From Thauera sp. (GTDB lineage Bacteria > Pseudomonadota > Gammaproteobacteria > Burkholderiales > Rhodocyclaceae): a stretch of DNA of 64,000 bases. Of this stretch, positions 35,777-44,803 are shown piece after piece (the stretch's first letter is position 1; each line of letters opens with the position of its first letter). The stretch covers positions 1 to 64,000 of the forward strand of contig JAFLDS010000003.1 of the NCBI GenBank assembly GCA_017302295.1, in the 5' to 3' direction. The position numbers and the translations under genes were made by a program. The notes under the pieces are model-generated. The model was not told where the DNA came from. It made no database searches and worked only from the letters and a program-made list of their open reading frames with translations.

Positions 35777-36867
35777 GCGCCCACCCCTTCGGCGAGCGGG
35801 TAATCGGTGTAGCCCGCAGCGCCCGGCGAGTAAAGCGTCCTGCGGTCGAAGCGGGCAAGCGCCAGGCCCTCGCGCATACGGCGCACCAGATCGGGGTTAC
35901 CGATGAAGTCGCGCGCGAAGGAAACCGCCTCGCCCTGGCCGCCCGCGATCGCTGCCTCGGCGGCAGCCGCATCGAAACTGTCGTTGAGGATCACCGCGCC
36001 TCCGAAGCCGTCGCGGGCCAGCGCAAAGGCATCGACACCCGGCGCCTCGGCGCGCATCGCGTGCGCGTAGGCCAGGCCCATGCCCTTCACCTGACGCAGC
36101 AGCTCGGCATGGGTGGCGACCGTGTCCTCGTCCTGAATATCGTTGTAGCTGTTGCCAACGCGGAAGCGCAATCCGACCCGGCCAGCACCGATCGCTGCAG
36201 CCATCGCCTGCAAGCACTCCGCCGCGAAGCGCGCTCGATTTGCGACGCTGCCGCCGTAATCGTCGGTGCGCTGATTGGTGCCCGAGCACATGAACTGCAT
36301 CGGCAGATAGCCGCTGGTGCAGTGCAGCTCAACACCGTCGAACCCGGCTTCGCGAGCCTTGATCGCGGCCTGCGCATGCTCGGCCACGACGGCGCGCACC
36401 TCGTCGGTGGAGAGCGCGCGCGGCATGTCGTAGGGCTGCATGCCGGCGCTGTCGGTGAAGACTTCGCCCGCGGCGCGGATCGCAGACGGTGCCACCGTGT
36501 CGACACCCTCGCCCTTGATGTGGTGGCTGCCGATGCGGCCGGCGTGCATGATCTGCAGCACGATGCGCCCGCCGCGCGCATGCACGGCGTCGGTCACCTT
36601 GCGCCAGCCGGCGACCTGCGCCGCGCTGGCGATGCCGGGCTGGCGGCAATAGGCCTGGCCCGCGGCGCTCGGCCACGCGCCCTCGGCGACGATCAGTCCG
36701 GCCTCTGCGCGCTGGGCGTAGTACTCGACCATCAGCTCACCGGGCACGCCCTGCGCGTCGGCGCGGTTACGCGTCATCGGGGCCATCACGATGCGGTTGG
36801 CGAGTTCGAGGTCGCCCAGGCGCACCGGGCTGAAAAGGTGGGAAAGCGCTGCCATCGCGGTACTCAC
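35773..36867 (-). CDS. Old Yellow Enzyme family alkene reductase (NemA-like)
   Basis: This 364-residue FMN-binding TIM-barrel protein has LFSPVRLGDLELANRIVMAPMTRNRA, IVLQIMHAGRIG, DGVELHCTSGYLPMQF, NQRTDDYGGS and the phosphate loop end SFARDFIGNPDLV. OYEs reduce activated C=C bonds of enones with NAD(P)H. The ligand-binding pair, normally His-x-x-Asn or His-x-x-His, reads H-C-T-S here, so the second residue is Ser. That may reflect a bulkier or different substrate. It overlaps both neighbours by four bases (ATGA), so translation is coupled in the operon. Confidence 0.92.
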   Translation of the reverse strand: MSTAMAALSHLFSPVRLGDLELANRIVMAPMTRNRADAQGVPGELMVEYYAQRAEAGLIVAEGAWPSAAGQAYCRQPGIASAAQVAGWRKVTDAVHARGGRIVLQIMHAGRIGSHHIKGEGVDTVAPSAIRAAGEVFTDSAGMQPYDMPRALSTDEVRAVVAEHAQAAIKAREAGFDGVELHCTSGYLPMQFMCSGTNQRTDDYGGSVANRARFAAECLQAMAAAIGAGRVGLRFRVGNSYNDIQDEDTVATHAELLRQVKGMGLAYAHAMRAEAPGVDAFALARDGFGGAVILNDSFDAAAAEAAIAGGQGEAVSFARDFIGNPDLVRRMREGLALARFDRRTLYSPGAAGYTDYPLAEGVGA

Positions 36868-37631
36868 AGCGCGGTGACCAGCACCGACGACCGCCCGCCA
36901 TCGACCGGCAAGCTGGCGCCAGTAATGTAGGACGCCTCGTCACTGGCGAGGAACAGGATGGCGTTGGCGAGCTCCTCCGGCTGGCCCACGCGCCCCATCG
37001 GAATCAGCTTCTCGGTGTTCTTGCGCGAAGCCTCATCGGCCAGCATGCCGGCTGTCGCCGGCGTTTCCACCACGGCGGGAATCACCACGTTGACTCGGAC
37101 GCCATGCGGCGCACCTTCGGCCGCAGCCGCACGCGAGAAGTTGTCGATCGCCGCCTTGGCCGCGGAATAGCCCGCCATCCACGGCGTGCCGAGCTGGCCG
37201 CAGATCGAAGAAACGTTGACGATCGCGCCGCCTTTGCCCTTCATCAGGCGCATCGCGGTACGCGTGCCCCAGAAGGTGCCATCGACCGAGGTCGAGAAGT
37301 TGGCATGCCAATCGGCGGTACTCATCTCCTCGATGCTGCCCCAGGTGTATGCCATGGCGTTATTCACCAGCACATCGAGCCGGCCATGGCGTTGCGCCGC
37401 TGCTTCGAGCGCTGCGGTGAAGCCGGCCTCATCGCTGACGTCGGCCACCACCGCCTCGGCCTTGCCTCCGGCCGCGACGATGCCCGCAACGACTGCATCC
37501 AGCGGCTCACGCCGGCGACCGCAGACCACGACGGTCGCACCCTCTTGCGCCAGGCGCTGCGCCGTGGCCGCGCCAATCCCGCTGCCGCCGCCCGTCACGA
37601 ACGCCACCTTGCCCTGCATACGACCTGCCAT
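36864..37631 (-). CDS. SDR family oxidoreductase, first gene of the OYE/etf/luxR operon
   Basis: This 255-residue FabG-type SDR has TGGGSGIG (cofactor loop), LDVLVNNAMA, YSAAKAAIDNFSRAAAAE (YxxxK) and the C-terminal ITGASLPVDGGRS. ATG 37631 is preceded by a strong GAGGAGG ribosome-binding site; earlier starts in the same frame run over the promoter. Its stop overlaps the OYE start. Regulon site C with a TACCCT -10-like element lies upstream. It probably oxidises a hydroxyl or reduces a keto group of the ring substrate. Confidence 0.9.
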   Translation of the reverse strand: MAGRMQGKVAFVTGGGSGIGAATAQRLAQEGATVVVCGRRREPLDAVVAGIVAAGGKAEAVVADVSDEAGFTAALEAAAQRHGRLDVLVNNAMAYTWGSIEEMSTADWHANFSTSVDGTFWGTRTAMRLMKGKGGAIVNVSSICGQLGTPWMAGYSAAKAAIDNFSRAAAAEGAPHGVRVNVVIPAVVETPATAGMLADEASRKNTEKLIPMGRVGQPEELANAILFLASDEASYITGASLPVDGGRSSVLVTAL

Positions 37632-37756
37632 TTCCTGCCTCCTCGTGGCTAGCGCCGCGCTCAGCGCGGCGTGAGTGCTTTCGGTCGACCGGGCTGCCGG
37701 GTCGGCAGCCGCCGGTGAATACGTGGAACAAGGGTAGAAAATCCGCACCCCAGTGC

Positions 37757-37775
37757 CATCGTCCGATGAGACTAG
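37757..37775 (-). promoter_or_regulatory. Regulon site C (SDR-OYE-MaoC-etfBA-luxR operon)
   Basis: Read toward the gene: CTAGTCT-CATC-GGACGATG. A TACCCT hexamer (TAnnnT) lies 20 bp downstream at 37731-37736 on the minus strand. This site stands ahead of the operon that encodes the LuxR-type regulator. Confidence 0.7.
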
Positions 37776-37827
37776 CGACGATGGACGAGCCCTCGGTGGC
37801 GGACATTCAGGCGCAGCGTACGCAAGC

Positions 37828-37865
37828 GTGAAGGGCGCCAGGCCTCGCAGCCTGACGCCCTTCAC
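37828..37865. terminator. Long hairpin after the KshB-like gene
   Basis: A 16-bp stem with one mismatch (arms 37828-37843 and 37850-37865, starting GTGAAGGGCG) and a 6-base loop lies 31 bp after the reductase stop. There is no T-tract, so it may stop or stabilise transcript ends. Confidence 0.55.
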
Positions 37866-37896
37866 GCAGATCAACTCGGAAACGCTCCGCGCGCGA

Positions 37897-38940
37897 TCAG
37901 CCGGGAAAGCGCACCCTGACCCGTTCGGTGGTCGGCAGCGCCTGGCAACTCAGGGTCCACCGCTTGGCCAGATCCTTGGCGTCGAGCACCTCGTTGTGCC
38001 GCAGATGTACCTCGCCCTCGACCACCTGACACATGCAGGACGCGCACATGCCGGCCTGGCAGGAGTGCGGCGCGTTGATGCCCGCCTTGAGCGCGGCGTC
38101 GAGCAGGGTTTCGGTGCCCGCCACACTCAGCGTGTGGACCTCCCCGTCGAGCTCGATCTCCACCGTGGCGCGCTCGACAGTGGTCTCCGGCGCGGGCGCG
38201 GCGGCGTTGATCGCGGCAACGTCTTCTTCGTCCGGAAGCGAGACGAAACGCTCGACGTGCACCTGCTCGGCCGGCATGCCGGCCTTGTCGAGCGCTGACA
38301 CCATCGCATCCATGAACAGCCCCGGACCGCAGATGAAGGCCTGCGCCTGCGCCCACGGCCTCGCGAGTTCCGCGAGCTGCGCCACCGAGGGCACACCCTG
38401 CACCGAATCGAGCCAATGGATGACCTGCAGCCGGGACGGATGCGCCGCGGCGAGTGCCTTCAGGTCGTCGCGGAAGATCACCGAGCGCTCGTCGCGGTTG
38501 GCATACAGCAGGCAGATGCGCCCCTGGCCGTGCGCCAGCACCGAGCGCAGGATGGAAAACACCGGCGTGATCCCGCTGCCGCCGCCGCACAGTAAGAAGT
38601 CGCCTTGCAGCGCGGCCGGGGTGAACACCCCCGCCGGCGCCATGACCTCGAGCGTGTCGCCCGGTCGGACGTGGTCGCAAATCCAGTTCGAGCCCCGCCC
38701 GCCCGTCACCCGCTTGACGGTGACGCGCAGCGTCGCATCGAGCGTCGGCGCGCTCGACATCGAGTAGCAGCGCGGCAGATGACGGCCCAGCACCGGCAAG
38801 CGCAAGGTCAGGAACTGGCCGGGCCGATACTTGAAAGTCTCGGCCAGCTCGGGCGGCACCTCGAACACGACCGACTTGGCGTCGTGCGTCTCATCGGCGA
38901 CCGCCCTGACCTTCAGGGCGTGATAGCGCTGGGCTGTCAT
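37897..38940 (-). CDS. KshB-like ferredoxin-NAD(P)H reductase with C-terminal 2Fe-2S domain
   Basis: This 347-residue class-IA oxygenase reductase has an FAD domain with RCYS (57-60), a nucleotide domain with GGGSGITP (119-126) and CGPGLFM (204-210), and a plant-type ferredoxin domain with Cys294, Cys299, Cys302 and Cys332 (C-x4-C-x2-C-x29-C). This is the layout of KshB, HmpX and PaaK-type reductases. It most likely supplies electrons to the KshA-like Rieske oxygenase encoded 12 kb away; it is co-transcribed with the HsaA-like gene 31 bp upstream. I start it at ATG 38940 (MTAQRYHALKV); earlier in-frame ATG 39003 overlaps the preceding gene. Confidence 0.9.
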   Translation of the reverse strand: MTAQRYHALKVRAVADETHDAKSVVFEVPPELAETFKYRPGQFLTLRLPVLGRHLPRCYSMSSAPTLDATLRVTVKRVTGGRGSNWICDHVRPGDTLEVMAPAGVFTPAALQGDFLLCGGGSGITPVFSILRSVLAHGQGRICLLYANRDERSVIFRDDLKALAAAHPSRLQVIHWLDSVQGVPSVAQLAELARPWAQAQAFICGPGLFMDAMVSALDKAGMPAEQVHVERFVSLPDEEDVAAINAAAPAPETTVERATVEIELDGEVHTLSVAGTETLLDAALKAGINAPHSCQAGMCASCMCQVVEGEVHLRHNEVLDAKDLAKRWTLSCQALPTTERVRVRFPG

Positions 38941-38971
38941 CTCGTCTCGCTCTCCCCGGGCGGCCGATCGA

Positions 38972-40195
38972 TCAGATGTACGGATCGGCGTTGGGCAGGC
39001 CAAGCATCACCGCGCCGTGCGCACGCGCATAGGCATCGGTGTTGTTGGCGATATGGCCGCGTGCCTGGTGGATGTCGCGGAACACACGCTCGATCGGATT
39101 GCTCTTGTAAGTACCCGACGCAGCGCAGGCCCGCATCAGCTCACTGACCGCCGCGGCGCACTGCTTGGGTACCTGCGACGCCTGGGCGCGCTGCATCAGG
39201 CGCTCCTCCACCGGCATGCGCGCACCCGTCCTGGCGCAATCGACGATACGGGCGTAGTTGCGGAACAGCACCAGCTTGAGCTGATCGGAAGTCATCATCG
39301 CTTCGCACACGGCCTGTTGCGCATTGACGTCCTCGGCTGTCTTGGCACCATGCTTCCCGACGTGTGCCGCTGCGCGTTCTCGGAAGCTGGCGATCGCGCC
39401 GTCGAGCGCGCCGAGGCAGGCCGACGAAACCGCGCGCTGGAACACCTGAGTGAAGGGAATCTTGTAGATCCAGCCCGGATTGGTCTGGCGGCCCGGGCAG
39501 CCGGCATCGCTGTGGTCGTTGGTGCGATGGGTGCGATGTTCGGGCACGAAGCAGCCGTCGACGACGATGTCATGACTGCCGGTCGCACGCAGACCGAGCA
39601 CGTCCCAGTTCTTCTCGATACGGTAATCCGACTTCGGCAGCAGGAAGGTGGTGTGCTCGAGCTGACCCGAGCCGTCCTTCTTCGGCAACAGACCGCCAAG
39701 GAAGATCCATTCGCAGTGCTCGACGCCGCTAGAGAATCCCCAGCGGCCCGAGAAGCGGTAGCCGCCCTCGACCGCTTCGGCCTTGCCGGTGGGCATGTAG
39801 GTCGAGGCGATCAGCACGCCGGTGTCCTTGGTCCAGACGTCCTGCTGCGCCTGCTCGGGGAACAGCGGCAGCTGCCAGTTGTGCACCCCGATCACGCCGT
39901 AGATCCAGGCGGTGGACATGCAGCCTTCGGCAAGCGCCATCTGTACACGGTAGAAAACGCGCGGGTCCAGCTCGTAGCCGCCGAAGCGCTTCGGCTGCAG
40001 CACGCGGAACAGGCCGGCCTCTTTCATCTCCTGCACCGTTTCCACCGGTACCATGCCCGCCGCCTCGGCGGCACGCGCCCGCTCGGCAAGGCGCGGCGCC
40101 ATTGCCCGGGCCCTCGCCACCAGTTCGACTGCGTCAGGGGTCATGTAGTCTTCGCCCACAATCCCCAGAACTTCATCCTTACCAACTGAGCCCAT
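38972..40195 (-). CDS. HsaA-like flavin-dependent monooxygenase, oxygenase component
   Basis: This 407-residue protein has the acyl-CoA dehydrogenase fold but belongs to the group D flavin monooxygenases: GLFRVLQPKRFGGYELDP, GVIGVHNWQLPLF, YMPTGKAEAV, RWGFSSGVEHCEWIFLGG, LGLRATGSHDIVV and an ending FRDIHQARGHIANNTDAY like the HsaA C-terminus. HsaA hydroxylates a phenolic seco-steroid using reduced flavin from HsaB. No HsaB-like flavin reductase is in the window. The start at ATG 40195 has AGGA seven bases upstream. It leads an operon with the KshB-like reductase and carries regulon site D. The substrate is probably a phenol or ring ketone. Confidence 0.87.
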   Translation of the reverse strand: MGSVGKDEVLGIVGEDYMTPDAVELVARARAMAPRLAERARAAEAAGMVPVETVQEMKEAGLFRVLQPKRFGGYELDPRVFYRVQMALAEGCMSTAWIYGVIGVHNWQLPLFPEQAQQDVWTKDTGVLIASTYMPTGKAEAVEGGYRFSGRWGFSSGVEHCEWIFLGGLLPKKDGSGQLEHTTFLLPKSDYRIEKNWDVLGLRATGSHDIVVDGCFVPEHRTHRTNDHSDAGCPGRQTNPGWIYKIPFTQVFQRAVSSACLGALDGAIASFRERAAAHVGKHGAKTAEDVNAQQAVCEAMMTSDQLKLVLFRNYARIVDCARTGARMPVEERLMQRAQASQVPKQCAAAVSELMRACAASGTYKSNPIERVFRDIHQARGHIANNTDAYARAHGAVMLGLPNADPYI

Positions 40196-40284
40196 TTCGT
40201 GTCCTCCGTGATCGCCCGATGGGCGTTTTTTGCGAGTCATCCTCACTGCTACGGCCTCAATTTTCCACATGGACGCAGGACGAT

Positions 40285-40303
40285 CATCGTCTGAATGGAC
40301 TAA
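40285..40303 (-). promoter_or_regulatory. Regulon site D (HsaA-like/KshB-like operon)
   Basis: Read toward the gene: TTAGTCC-ATTC-AGACGATG. An AT-rich AAAATT follows after 20 bp (40259-40264), a weak -10 candidate. Confidence 0.65.
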
Positions 40304-40412
40304 CGTAAACGGCTGAGCGGTAAAGCTTCTTTCCCTTATGCCGCAAGGGCTCCGGGCAGCAGGGCGGTTTGCGCATGTGCGGGTCGCGCTCTCGGACGGT
40401 GACGATGAGCCG

Positions 40413-40430
40413 TAACCCTTTTGGACGATG
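40413..40430 (+). promoter_or_regulatory. Regulon site E (YCF48/RND operon)
   Basis: TAACCC-TTTT-GGACGATG on the plus strand; the left half-site is degenerate while GGACGATG is exact. AATAAT follows after 19 bp (40450-40455), a good -10 candidate. Confidence 0.65.
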
Positions 40431-40512
40431 CCCCGCTCGCTCACGAACCAATAATGCTCACACCTTGCCGCCCCTCTCTGGAGGGTATCTGGAACAACAT
40501 AGGAGGCGTCTC

Positions 40513-41502
40513 ATGTCCGCCCCAGTAGGCATCGCGATGGCATTGATCGTCACCGCAGCCAGCATCTACTCGTTTTCACCCAGGCACGTCCCGCCTCTCA
40601 AGGAGACGCGCATTCCGGTCGACCGCATGCAGCTCACGACGATCGAGCGCAGCAAGGCCGGCGTGGTCGCGGCCGGAGAGCTTGGGTCGATCCTGGTGTC
40701 GCCCGACGACGGCAAGACCTGGAAACGCGCCTCGCTCTCGAACGAGCGGCAGGCACTCATCACCCGCATCACCTTCGCCGATGAACTGCACGGCATCGCG
40801 CTCGGCCACGAAGGCTGGATCCTGCGCACCGAAGATGGCGGGCTCAACTGGCAGGAAGCGCATTTCGACGAATCCAATGGCGAGCCGCTGATGGCTGCAC
40901 GCCGGCTGCCCTCGGGCGACTGGCTGGCCGTCGGCGCCTTCGGCCAGGTCCTGCGCTCCAGCGACGACGGCAAGAGCTGGCAACCGGAGACCATTCCCAA
41001 CCTGACCGACTGGCATCTGAACGACATCGCGTCGTCGGCGGATGGCCGCCAATGGCTGATCGTCGGCGAGTCGGGCACTGCCCTGCGATCGTCCGACGGC
41101 GGCAACACCTGGGAAGCGGTCGCGCCCTTCTACAAGGGCTCGCTTTACGGTGCCGCAAGCCTTGGCGACGGGCATTGGGTGGCCTACGGCATGCGCGGCA
41201 ACGTCTTCAGCAGCGCCGACGGCGGTGCCACATGGGAAGCCGCCACGGTACCGGCGCCGGTCTCGATCTACGGCCATGCACTGCAAGCCGATGGCGAACT
41301 CCTGCTGGTCGGCCAAGGCGGCATCGCGCTGTCCAGCACGGATGGCGGCAAGAGCTTCAACGTCGTGCGCCGCGGCGGTCGCGCCAGCCTGACCGACATC
41401 GTCGTCAAGCAGGACGGCAGCTGGCTGCTCTCGAGCGATGGCGGCCTGCAGGTCCAATCCGCACCCACAGCCCAACCGACCCGCAAAGACGGAGCCGCCT
41501 GA
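40513..41502 (+). CDS. YCF48/BNR-repeat beta-propeller protein, exported
   Basis: This 329-residue protein has an N-terminal hydrophobic segment (VGIAMALIVTAASIYSF) acting as signal or anchor, and then repeated SxDxGxTW-type blades: SPDDGKTWKRA, TEDGGLNWQEA, SSDDGKSWQPE, SSDGGNTWEAV, SADGGATWEAA and STDGGKSFNVV. YCF48-like propellers are routinely encoded beside RND/MmpL transporters in hydrophobic-substrate catabolic clusters, and the RND gene starts at the last base of this stop codon. It probably helps the transporter in the periplasm. ATG 40513 has AGGAGG six bases upstream. Confidence 0.88.
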   Translation: MSAPVGIAMALIVTAASIYSFSPRHVPPLKETRIPVDRMQLTTIERSKAGVVAAGELGSILVSPDDGKTWKRASLSNERQALITRITFADELHGIALGHEGWILRTEDGGLNWQEAHFDESNGEPLMAARRLPSGDWLAVGAFGQVLRSSDDGKSWQPETIPNLTDWHLNDIASSADGRQWLIVGESGTALRSSDGGNTWEAVAPFYKGSLYGAASLGDGHWVAYGMRGNVFSSADGGATWEAATVPAPVSIYGHALQADGELLLVGQGGIALSSTDGGKSFNVVRRGGRASLTDIVVKQDGSWLLSSDGGLQVQSAPTAQPTRKDGAA

Positions 41503-43970
41503 TGAACGCAGCCCACACCATCACCCGGACTGACGCCCTCGTCGCCGTCATGGCGCGAATGTTGATCAAGTGGCGCAAGCCGCTTGGCCTGTTCTTCACC
41601 CTGCTCACCATCGGGCTGGGCTACTCGGCGTTGAACACCCGCCTCGACCCGGGCTTCAACAAGCTGATTCCTCTCAAGCACGAGTACATGGCCGCGTTCC
41701 TGGAGCATTCGGGCACCTTCTCCGGCGCAAACCGGATCCTGGTCAGCGTGCAGTGGAAGGGCGATGGCGACATCTACAACGCCGAATTCCTGCCGATACT
41801 GCGCAAGGTGAACGACGAAGTTTTCTTCACTCCGGGCGTCAACCGCGCCAGCGTGCGCTCGATCTTCACTCCGAATGTGCGCTATATCGAAGTGACCGAA
41901 GAGGGCTTCAACGGCGACGTGGTGATCCCGGCCCGCTTCGAGACCAACGAGGCTGGCCTCAACCAGGTGCGTGCAAACGTCGCCAAGGCGGGTGTGGTCG
42001 GCCGCCTGGTTGCGAATGACCTGAAGTCTGCGCTGGTGCAGGCCGATCTGCTCGAGGTCAGCCCCGAAACCGGCAAGAAGCTCGACTACGCCGAGGTGGC
42101 CGGAAAGCTCGAGTCCATCCGCAGCCAGTTCGGCAGCGACAAGGTCGACATCCAGATCGTCGGCTTCGCCAAGGTGATGGGCGACGTGATGGCAGGCCTG
42201 TTCACCGTGGTGACCTTCTTCGTCATCGCCTTCGTCATCACCTCGCTGCTGTTGTGGCTGTACTCGCGGTCGCTCAAGCTCACCGTGCTCGCCATCGCCG
42301 TGGCGCTGCTGCCGGTGATCTGGCTGCTCGGCATCCTGCCCTTGATCGGCTACGGCATCGACCCGATGTCGGTGCTCGTGCCCTTCCTGATCTTCTCCAT
42401 CGGCGTGTCGCACGCGGTGCAGATGACAAACGCCTGGAAGCAGGACGTGCTGTCTGGCGAGACGGCGATGGAGGCGGCCGAAGGCGCGTTCCGCAAGCTC
42501 GCCATCCCCGGCATCATGGCGCTGCTGGCCAACGCGCTGGGCTTCCTGGTCATCATGGTGATCGATATCCCGATCGTGCATGAACTCGGCCTCACTGCGT
42601 GCCTCGGCGTGGCGCTGATGATCATGACGAACAAGATGTTCATGCCCATCATCCTGTCGCACCTGCACCTCGAGCGCATGGCACTCGACCAGCCGGTGGA
42701 CAATAAGGCAAAGCACCCGATGTGGTGGAAAGTCTCGGCCCTGTCCGAGCCTCGTCCGGCGCTGGTCACCTTCGCCGTGATGCTCCTGCTGCTGGCGCCC
42801 GCCACCTATTTCTCCCGCCAGTTGCAGACGGGCGACATCGGCAGCGGGGTCCCCGAGCTGCGCGCCGAATCGCGCTACAACCAGGACAACGCGAAGATCA
42901 TCCAGAGCTATTCCATCGGGATGGACGTGCTGTCGGTCTACGTGGAGACCTCCAACCTGAGCGAGGCCTGCCTGAACTGGGACGTGATGAATGCGGTGGA
43001 GCGTTTCGACATGCACATGCGCGGCGTCGATGGCGTGCAGTCGGTCAGCACGGTGGCAGGGATGGCCAAGCTGTACGTCGCCGGCAACAATGAGGCGAAC
43101 CCGCGCTGGGCCGCACTGCAGCGCAGCGAAGCCGCACTGCGTACCGGCGGCCGCGCGGCCAACCCCGAGAACGGGCTCAACTCGCACGGCTGCAAGACGA
43201 TCCACCTCGCCGTGTATCTGACGGACCACCAAGGCCCCACGCTCAAGCACGTGGTGGACGAGGCGCAGAAGTTCATCGAGGCGGACAAGACGCCCAACGT
43301 CAAATTCCGCCTGGCCGGCGGCAATGCGGGCGTCGCCATCGCGACCAACGAAGCGGTCGAGAAGGCCGAAGTGCAGATGCTCGCCTCGATCTTCGCCTCG
43401 ATCTCGCTGCTGTGCTGGCTGACCTTCCGCTCGTGGCGCGCCGTGCTGTGCGTGATCGTGCCGCTGACCCTGGTCACCATCATGTGCAACGCGCTCATGG
43501 CCCTGCTCGGCATCGGCCTGAAAGTGGCGACCCTGCCGGTGATCGCGCTGGGCGTCGGCGTGGGTGTCGACTACGGCATCTACATCTACGAACGCCTGCA
43601 GCACGAGATGGCCGAGCACGGCTACAGTCTGCGCGAGGCGTTCTACGAGGCCATGCGCCAGCGTGGCACGGCCGCCGTCTTCACCGCGGTGACGATGTCC
43701 ATCGGCGTGGGCACCTGGGCATTCTCGGCCCTGAAGTTCCAGGCCGACATGGGCGTGCTGCTTGCCTTCATGTTCCTGGTGAACGTCATCGGGGCGATCT
43801 TTCTGTTGCCGGCGCTGGCTTGCTGGCTCGGCATAGGTCGGCAATCGCCGAGCGGGCGCCCTGTCGGACTGACCGCGAGCGAAGTCGACCGGCCGGCATC
43901 GGCAAAGAACACCGCGCCGATCGGCAAACCGAAGATCGGCGCGAGCGCCACCCAGCCGCTGCGCTCCTGA
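41502..43970 (+). CDS. RND superfamily (MmpL/HpnN-like) transporter
   Basis: This 822-residue membrane protein has TM1 at ~22-42, a periplasmic domain, a five-helix bundle (~225-400; including FSIGVSHAVQMTNAW), a second periplasmic domain (~460-630) and a second helix bundle with LGVGVGVDYGIYIYERL. That GVGVDYGIYIYE sequence is the MMPL proton-relay helix signature. No partner membrane-fusion protein is present, which suits MMPL-type lipid or steroid exporters/importers. It starts at ATG 41502 overlapping the YCF48 stop. Likely role: trafficking the hydrophobic substrate or its products across the inner membrane; direction is unknown. Confidence 0.9.
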   Translation: MNAAHTITRTDALVAVMARMLIKWRKPLGLFFTLLTIGLGYSALNTRLDPGFNKLIPLKHEYMAAFLEHSGTFSGANRILVSVQWKGDGDIYNAEFLPILRKVNDEVFFTPGVNRASVRSIFTPNVRYIEVTEEGFNGDVVIPARFETNEAGLNQVRANVAKAGVVGRLVANDLKSALVQADLLEVSPETGKKLDYAEVAGKLESIRSQFGSDKVDIQIVGFAKVMGDVMAGLFTVVTFFVIAFVITSLLLWLYSRSLKLTVLAIAVALLPVIWLLGILPLIGYGIDPMSVLVPFLIFSIGVSHAVQMTNAWKQDVLSGETAMEAAEGAFRKLAIPGIMALLANALGFLVIMVIDIPIVHELGLTACLGVALMIMTNKMFMPIILSHLHLERMALDQPVDNKAKHPMWWKVSALSEPRPALVTFAVMLLLLAPATYFSRQLQTGDIGSGVPELRAESRYNQDNAKIIQSYSIGMDVLSVYVETSNLSEACLNWDVMNAVERFDMHMRGVDGVQSVSTVAGMAKLYVAGNNEANPRWAALQRSEAALRTGGRAANPENGLNSHGCKTIHLAVYLTDHQGPTLKHVVDEAQKFIEADKTPNVKFRLAGGNAGVAIATNEAVEKAEVQMLASIFASISLLCWLTFRSWRAVLCVIVPLTLVTIMCNALMALLGIGLKVATLPVIALGVGVGVDYGIYIYERLQHEMAEHGYSLREAFYEAMRQRGTAAVFTAVTMSIGVGTWAFSALKFQADMGVLLAFMFLVNVIGAIFLLPALACWLGIGRQSPSGRPVGLTASEVDRPASAKNTAPIGKPKIGASATQPLRS

Positions 43971-43985
43971 CCAGACCTCCCTCAT

Positions 43986-44039
43986 TCGGGCCGGTAAAGG
44001 CCGATGGCAACATCGGTTTTTCCGGCCCGATCTTTTTTT
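43986..44039 (+). terminator. Nested intrinsic terminator of the YCF48/RND operon
   Basis: Inner hairpin CCGATG-GCAA-CATCGG followed by TTTTT (44001-44021) sits inside an outer stem TCGGGCCGG (43986-43994) with CCGGCCCGA (44022-44030), which is followed by TCTTTTTTT. Either form ends in a good U-tract. Confidence 0.88.
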
Positions 44040-44073
44040 GCCGGTGCCAGGGCAGACGTCGAAGCATCGCAGC

Positions 44074-44133
44074 GCGCCCGCACCCGCGCCCGCACCCGCG
44101 CCAGCACCCGCGCCAGCACCAGCACCAGCGTCA
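44074..44133. repeat. 12-bp tandem repeat, about five copies
   Basis: Units GCGCCCGCACCC, GCGCCCGCACCC, GCGCCAGCACCC, GCGCCAGCACCA and GCACCAGCGTCA run head to tail. One frame would read alternating Ala-Pro, but no gene around it is convincing. It lies just after the RND operon terminator. Confidence 0.8.
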
Positions 44134-44136
44134 GCG

Positions 44137-44433
44137 TCAGCGGCATCCGAATCGATCGGATCCGCACCCACAGGGGCGCGAACGAGGGTGACTGCAGCAA
44201 GTCCGGCGCTTCTCGAGCAGTGTCTCCAGCACGATCCGCCTGCCCCTGACCAGCATGAACGGCGCTCGCTCGCGATCGGGCTCTGACACCTCTTCGGCGG
44301 GTTGATCGAGCACCCGCTGCATGTTGGCAACCCACTGTCCCGAACTCAGGACGCCACGCCCCAGCACCTGGGCGCGCGCCAACTGCATGTGGCGCGCATC
44401 GCGTCGCGAGTCGAAACGGGGTTCCGCGCCCAT
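44137..44433 (-). CDS. Doubtful small reading frame of unknown function
   Basis: A possible 98-residue product beginning MGAEPRFDSRRDARHMQLAR. The middle (VLSSGQWVANMQRVLDQPAEEVSEPDRERAPFMLVRGRRIVLETLL) has plausible composition, but the end (CCSHPRSRPCGCGSDRFGC) does not look like a folded protein and reads into the repeat side. No ribosome-binding site is obvious and I recognise no family. It may be the truncated remnant of a gene. Confidence 0.2.
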   Translation of the reverse strand: MGAEPRFDSRRDARHMQLARAQVLGRGVLSSGQWVANMQRVLDQPAEEVSEPDRERAPFMLVRGRRIVLETLLEKRRTCCSHPRSRPCGCGSDRFGCR

Positions 44434-44803
44434 CGATCGAGCCCCGCGCCGCAGGTGCGCCGACACTCTCCTCTGGCCGGCTTTAGAACAGCTCGCGCTT
44501 TCAGGCACAAGGCGAACTCCCCCGGCTAACAAAGCACTTCTTCGCCGCACCACCGCCGGATTTACACCAATTCGCCTTGATCACGAGCGCTGCACGGTTT
44601 CATGCCCGTTCGCCCTGCTCGCCCGCACCGACGATCCGCTTCCCGTTCATCGGCTCGCGCCGCCTATGCTCCACGCTTCCTTACCGCGCTCGGTCGCCCT
44701 CACCCGGTTGCGCTTCACTGCGGTCGCTGTGATCACCGCACCGCGGGGCTCCGTTGCGGCGAAACTCATACCCCGTAGGGTTGCGCCCTGCTGGGCGCAC
44801 ATG

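Larger units (their letters stand above)
40196..40512. other. Divergent promoter region between HsaA-like and YCF48 genes
   Basis: This 317-bp region contains regulon site D (40285-40303) facing left and site E (40413-40430) facing right, 109 bp apart. Each serves one of the two divergent operons. No coding sequence is supported. Confidence 0.7.

Noticed and set aside
37781-37790. An additional CGACGATGGAC half-site next to regulon site C
   Set aside because: Only one half of the motif is present, it points away from the operon, and no rightward gene starts nearby.
41268-44330. A minus-strand frame of about 1020 codons
   Set aside because: It is antisense to the RND and YCF48 genes; the product is His/Asp/Arg-rich without recognisable domains.
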